DNA of 64,000 nt from Aptenodytes patagonicus. Its lineage: Eukaryota; Chordata; Aves; Sphenisciformes; Spheniscidae. Below, piece after piece: positions 58,326 through 64,000 of the stretch (the stretch's first letter is position 1; each line of letters begins with the position of its first letter). The stretch lies in NCBI RefSeq assembly GCF_965638725.1, contig NC_134982.1:78878155-78942154 (forward strand). Reading direction: 5' to 3'. Under the pieces are notes generated by a model that saw nothing but the letters and a program-made list of their open reading frames with translations, was not told where the DNA came from and ran no database searches. A program made the translations under genes and the position numbers.

Positions 58326-61300
58326 CAGGTCTAGGAATGTTTTGGAACGGGAGGTCAGAAGAAGGGCAATACGAAGTAAAGGAGCTTCGTGGAGACCACT
58401 CAGAGAAGTTCACCGTGATGGAAAAGAAGGGGGCATCCCATGTAACAAGAGAGATGATCAGCAGTCACCTGACAGAGGACCGAAGGGATGTCTGCTGTTT
58501 TAAGAACAGCCAAGTCGTACTCTTCACGTGGGACGAGCAGGCTGCCCTTCACCTGCCCCTTTCAGCGCCATCAGAACAGGGTAGCTAAGTGAATCACAAA
58601 AGCCTTTACTGTTTCCCTCGGGAGTACCCTGTACCAGCCCTCCTTGGCCGAGTGTGACAGCCCAGGTGTGGCCGGGATCAGACCGTGGAAGAGCTCAGGG
58701 TCTCAGGGGTTTCCCTCCATCTACTTGGACTTTGCAAACGGGCATTTCTGTTCTTTTTCGCAAATGCAGGTCCCACTAGCTAAATCCCAGGATCTCAAGG
58801 ATCGGTTCTAGGATCTTTTCTTTCGACCTTACCTCCTCCTTTCATTTTCCATTCATAAGAAATACTGTGTTTATATCAGACCACTGGAGCCGGAGATTAC
58901 CGCTCAGGGACTTTCACACAGACAATCTCAAAGCGTGTGCCTGTGGGGGGATGGTCCTCACCGACCATCCCGGGTAACGTGGAGAGGGTCCTATCACAAC
59001 TTCTGTGGTGTGTTCGCCCAGGCTGAAGACCCTGGGACGTTGTAGGGGAGACACAGGAGGGGACTTTGCGTCCACGGAGGGATCCTGCTCGGCTGAGCAA
59101 CAGCAGACACGATGAATTCATAAAAAGGGACACCACCCCTTGAAGCTCCTGATGCAGCACTCAGCACGACAGGCTTGGGGCAGCCCTGGGGCTCCCGGTG
59201 CTCTTTCTGTGCAGAGACCTGCTGACACTGCCAACACCTGGCGAGCCCCGCGTGCCCGGTTTGGCACTGCCACCCTGCCAGTTGTACTGCTTTACCAAGG
59301 GTCATAGTTACGATAGCGTGTATGTGAGAAGAACAGTCGTCATTTCTCACGAGAAAGGTGTTCTTCTTCGTGGGGGTTATTCAGTGGCCGCAGGGGCACT
59401 CCCTGCCGTGGGTCTTTGCCCCTATGGGTGCGGAGCAGAATATCCCCTTTGCCAGGAGCTGTCCTTGTCCCCCGCGCCACTGGTGTCCAGCCCCCGCGCA
59501 TCCCGAGGGGCGATGCCGGTCCCCTGCCGGCACTGAGCTCCAGGGCCAGGCGCCTTCACGTGCTGTGTTGGACCGACCGTCCCCGCAGACCTTGCAGGTC
59601 GGGGAGCCCCGTGGCCCCAGGTATCCCAAACTCGCAGCTGCTCCAAAGTCATTTATTCCGTCTGGAACCGGGACTGAGAGTCTTTGGGCTGAGCTCTGTG
59701 CTCATGACACCCACCCAAGTCGCGGTCCAACGGGCTGGTCTGCTGGTGGAGCCTGCAGGAGAACCATCAAGGCCACTTCTAATACAGTATTGTCAGTGCA
59801 GATAATAAGGGATTGCATTATTGCAATTTTTATCATTGCAGATTAATGAGGGGTCGTTTCCTGTAAAAAATCAGGAATTTGGGGGTGGGTTCCGGTCATT
59901 GATTTTGGTCGTTCCATGGTCGTTCTTGACTCACTGAAACTAAAAATTTGCGTAAGAGAGACTCGACTCTAATGCACTTCCTACTCAGAAATAGTAATCA
60001 GAATTTCAGATTGTTCAGGTATCTTGCTCAGACGTTTTCAACTGGAATGCTTTTTTCCTTTAAAAATGTTGTTACAGGTACCGTGAAGTGGATCTATAAC
60101 AAAAGTATAGAAAGGCTAACATGATTAAAGGGAAATGTTCAGAATTAGTTTCCTTCTTTACGCTGGGGTAAGTCCACTTCACCATATTTTCAGCTTACAA
60201 GTATTTCTTCATGTTTTAGCTTCTAACGGTGATTTTGGATGGGAATACTGTTGGATGCGAGAGAATTGTTCCGGTCAGTCAGAAAAGCTCTTTTTTGTCC
60301 TACTTCCATCATGTTCATTCTGTTTCTCCTGACTGGTCTCACTAGTTTCAACCTTGTTGTTTGAACTAAGGATTACCTCACTGTACCTGTCTCAACTGAT
60401 GTCATGGCGACTCTATCACACTAAGAAGGTGGAGCTTCCATTTTGATACAAAAAACGATTTTCCTAAGCCTTTCTATCGTTTTTGCACTTTGACAATACT
60501 CCCAGCGTAAACTTTTCCTCCGGTATGAGGAATGGAAAACTGCCCAAGGATTAGTCCTCTTGCGTCATGTCAGCGATATCTGCCGGTAGCCGAGTTTATT
60601 TACTAGGTTCCTCTGTACAAAAGACTGCGTTCAGTGGCTTTGTAGAGATGCATTCAGATGAACTTGTAGCTACCGGTTTCCTCAGCAGGGAGACGCGAGG
60701 AAATCCTAACAGCGTTGGAGTAAAGGAAGAAATTATTGCAGACCAAAACTCCTTTACCAGGTATTCTCTCTCAGCGTCAGATCGGTCACGCGACATGCAG
60801 TTAAACTGTCACCTAAGGCACAGCGCTACCGGGACAAAAAGACGCCCAACCCAAAACCCGACAGCCTTACTAACTGCCAGTGACTCAAATTTGCCATACA
60901 TTTACGACACATACATTCTGCCTCACGTATTTGATTTTGCCACCCGTTTTCATGGGCTCTACGTGGTACGGTGGAAGAATGTTCCGTCCTTAATAAACAC
61001 ATCTCTTTTCTGTTTTCACAGTGATTTCTCAAGGCGGGGGAAGGGCATGCTGGTCATCACGTCATGGGCCTCGTGCTTCCCTCTGCTGTGCAACCAAGAG
61101 TAAAGCACGGGCGTGCAGAAACCGTTTCCCGAGGTCCTGACAGACTGAAATGTTAACTGTGGGCCTATCTGGAGTGTACTGCCCTAGCGCCAACACCGCT
61201 TCCAATACAAATCTTATAAAAAGATCCATTTGAGATGGATGAGACATTTTGTACTGAAAAAACCCTTAATTTTGACTTTGTACAATTGAATAGTACTCGC

Positions 61301-62529
61301 AGCTTAATATTCTCTGGAATGTTTTGCTGTTGCCAGAATCTTTCTGCTTCTCGCACTCCCCTCTTACTCAGAACACAATGCTTATGAAATGCATAATCTT
61401 GCATTTTATCCTGGAAGAGTCTTTGCTCACCGTTTTTTCCGGCAAGCTGTGATGTTTATCTGGGCAATCAGAGCCGCGGGACGGAGCACGGTGCTTCCAG
61501 TTCTCCCTTTTTCCACTGTGCAGCTGACGGTGACTGAGGCAGCGATGCCTCGGCAAAGGCACCGGCCGTGAGCTGGGGGTGTCTCGGGAAGGAATTGAGA
61601 GTATGGAAGGAGTGACGCCCTGCAGCCTGGAAATGGGGGGTGATTTATGCCACCGCCTGGTGATGCCAGTGCTTTCTGAGTTTGTGCCCCTGTTGTGACT
61701 GCTGCTCTAGAGAGGAGACGCTGGTCGTGGCCGAGATGGGAGAAACCTGAAGAAGTGTCCTCGGGAGCAGGGTGTTTTGAGATCCCCTGTTTGGTCTGTA
61801 ATATTGGGGTGCAAAAGAGAGGCGTAGAAGCCAGAGCATCCATCCGTTCCTCAGCCGGCAAAGCAGAATCAAGAGAGTGGTGGAAGAAGCTCTGCCTCTC
61901 GGGTCTTGCCTGTGCTGAAACCAATCATTCCTGCATTCCCAAAAACACAGCAAGAAGTTGTTTCCCACACAGTCCAGGGCACCGAGGGAGGCTGAGGATG
62001 GGTTCACGTGCAAATAGAGGACGCCGTTAAGAAAGTCCTTCCTCTGTCAAAACCAATGCCTTCCTCTTGATTTCAGGTCACCCCTCTCCTAAACCAAAGT
62101 GTCTCGGAGACACAGGCAGACAGCTGACAGAGCATTTCCCGGGCGGTACACACGGGTTCCCCTCGGGAGCGGCTTCTCTGCACCGTGCTGGGATGAGACC
62201 TATTAACAGGCACATTCTGTGTATGTGTCTCTGTTCGCACGCCTCCTGTGAAAGTAGCTGGGCGCCTCTGAGTGCCAAGACGCAGCCAAAGGAGGAAGGA
62301 ATCTGTGTTACAAAGCAGCGTTCAAAACGCTGTTTTCTGGGAGAGAAGAAACAGACATGTAGAGAGGAGCACGCTGCCGTGATTCCTGCTGCCACGTAGC
62401 ATGCCAGCTGCTGAAACCAGCAGGAGAGATACCGGCTCTCTGCACCCTCTTGTGAAAGTTCTCCACAATTGCACCGTCACAAATCCACGGGGCATCTGCG
62501 GCAGTGAAAATGGCTGTGGTACTCGCTCC
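58326..62529. other. Non-array DNA, no gene seen
   Basis: About 4.2 kb. The longest open frames (178 codons at 60567-61103 plus; 165 codons at 61427-61924 minus) have no domain I recognise. An open stretch after the acceptor-like site at 58328 could be an exon but has no recognisable protein. No repeat named. Confidence 0.45.
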
Positions 62530-63825
62530 TCCAATACACCAGCACGCCAGACGCGAGCGCTGAAGAACCGGTGCTGTCAGCAGCTCTTGAACACGAGAAG
62601 CATTAGAAGCAGGGGAACTCACTGGCTTATTCAGCCCGTTCCTTGGCAGGTCACTCCCTTCCACACCTGGCTTCTTCACTGCTTCCAAAGATGACTGAAA
62701 CTGAGCTCTGCACGCACGTACACGACCCCCCCGGCAGCGGCACAGACACCTCCAGCAGGACAAACATCTGCCCACCTCGGAGAGGTTCCTGCTTTGTCAC
62801 ACTCTGTGGGGTGCAGAGACAAGTGCTGGAGGTGGCAACGTTATAGCGCATCCCAACTCCTTTCATTGACAGTAAGAGAACTCGAGCGCAGTAGATTTTT
62901 TTTTTAAATACCAGCCTAAATTTATTTTTTCATTATTTTACCCCTTTACGCTTTTTCATGCTACTTCCAACTTCTGCACATAGTCCTTTCCTTCCTTTGG
63001 TGTTTCTACCTCTTCCTTTCTTTGCACCTTCCCCTCCCTGCTTGTCAGCGGAGCTATTTTCAGATCTTTTAGGGTCCTTTTTTTCACCCACCTTGTACCA
63101 GATCTGCCAACACAATAATAACTCTCCTGACTTTGCCCCTAACTGCCTTCTCTTTGGGCCACCTTCACAGCTGGCAAAGCTTCGGTCTTTCGTCTGCAAT
63201 TTTCTGACAGCAAGTGATTTCCTAAGGACTGCAGTGCAAGCACGAACCACAAGGCAGACCTTTTCTCTCTCAAGCGAAGCTGCTTTGAAAGGACTGATGA
63301 ATTCCCATCACGGAAACGAAGAGATGCTGACCGAGGATCAGACTGGAAGGATTTGAAAGGGGGTAGGAAGCTCAGCCTGCAAAATGAGACACGAGAATCT
63401 TTTTCCCCACAGGAATTTTGGCATCACTTTAGCACTGCTTCACACTGGCGAGCTGTCCCCAGGAGAAGAGCTTCGTCAGCCCCCCCCGCCCCGTTTGCAC
63501 ACCCCTCCTGACAGCGGTGGGAGTGCTCCGGCCATAGGCGTGGAGCCCGCTGTTCCCAGCTGGGGGACGAAGCCCCTGCCAGGCCCCTCAGGCACACCCG
63601 GAGTGGGGGGACCCCTCCTCGCTGTCCCCACAGTGGGGTCCAGGGCTCCGAGGATGCTCCTTCTGTCCGGGCAGAGCTCGGGATGGCCCTCATGGCACTG
63701 GGACCGGGCTGGGGCACCGGGGGCTGCCAGCAGAGACCGGGCATGATGCTCAGTTGGGTCCCCATCGGACCTGTGACAAAACCAGCTTGCCCTCCTGCCT
63801 GCTCTGCCCTTGGCATCTGCTGCGG
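62530..63825. repeat. Second copy of the left flank (direct repeat of 1-1296)
   Basis: Matches 1-1296 at a constant offset of 62,529 with only a few single-base differences (for example 63664, 63746, 63811). Beyond 63825 the match continues into the 3' end of a gene copy. Confidence 0.95.
62933..63250 (-). pseudogene. Second copy of the possible 3' exon or retrocopy
   Basis: Same reading frame, stop, AATAAA and A-tract as at 404-721, unchanged in protein sequence. Its preservation only reflects the recent duplication. Identity unknown. Confidence 0.25.
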
Positions 63826-63919
63826 GTGCCACCCACGGTGGGGCACGGGGGGAAAGGGAAAAGGCACGAGGAGGAGGGGGAGAAAGCAGCACCCAGAGCC
63901 TGTGTCAGAGAAAGAGGAA

Positions 63920-63925
63920 TTTATT
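63920..63925 (-). terminator. Polyadenylation signal AATAAA, copy 8
   Basis: TTTATT on the plus strand, equivalent to 1391-1396. Confidence 0.75.
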
Positions 63926-63960
63926 TCCTCTTTCTGGAATGCAGGGTTGCTGGAGCCCTG

Positions 63961-64000
63961 CTAGTGCTGCCGGCGGGGCGGCCTCTTGCAGGGCTGTGGA
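63961..64000 (-). CDS. TOPORS-like copy 8, 3' end only (cut by window edge)
   Basis: The last 12 codons plus TAG of a further minus-strand copy, reading [12 protein letters not shown], the short tail type. The rest lies beyond the window. Position and flank are equivalent to copy 1. Whether it shares the copy 1 frameshift cannot be seen. Confidence 0.8.
   Translation of the reverse strand, partial: PQPCKRPPRRQH

Noticed and set aside
1..64000. tRNA, rRNA or small RNA genes.
   Set aside because: I found no convincing cloverleaf, rRNA core or snRNA motif by eye. A tRNAscan or Rfam search would be needed to be sure.

Overview
This is vertebrate, almost certainly avian, nuclear DNA. It holds CR1 LINE relics, including the hallmark CR1 3' end near 35.77 kb, a decayed gammaretrovirus-like endogenous retrovirus, MIR-like SINE traces, a GC-rich CpG island and spliced genes with AATAAA signals. 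There is no sign of bacterial or organellar sequence. The dominant feature is an ampliconic array of a two-exon gene encoding a RING-finger E3 ubiquitin ligase that resembles TOPORS. Seven complete copies and the 3' tip of an eighth are present. Layout: 1-1296 is left flank. 1297-19484 holds 3.3 tandem units of about 5.45 kb with four genes on the minus strand (copies 1-4). 19485-20162 is a shoulder segment. 20163-35920 is a central spacer with retroviral, CR1 and microsatellite sequence. 35920-36596 is the inverted copy of the shoulder. 36597-49724 holds 2.4 inverted units with three genes on the plus strand (copies 5-7). 49725-62529 is non-array DNA with a CpG island at about 56.08-57.48 kb. 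From 62530 the sequence restarts as a near-identical copy of position 1 onward (offset 62,529 bp) and runs into the last codons of copy 8 on the minus strand. The two gene clusters point away from a common centre, so the window looks like one full period of a larger tandem amplicon that itself contains a big imperfect palindrome. Each unit has the same architecture: a promoter with four CRE-like octamers spaced exactly 23 bp apart, a short non-coding exon 1, a 151-211 bp intron carrying a GGGGA repeat, a second exon with the whole reading frame, an AATAAA signal, and about 3.7-4 kb of spacer. The proteins (351-370 aa) have an N-terminal C3HC4 RING, a variable linker, a conserved predicted helical domain and a low-complexity tail. 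They are mosaics of two RING types, two helical-domain types and two tails in several combinations, which points to ongoing gene conversion or unequal exchange. Copy 1 carries a one-base frameshift in a homopolymer. The rest of the window holds little that can be called as gene. The CpG island is a good promoter candidate for an unidentified neighbouring gene.
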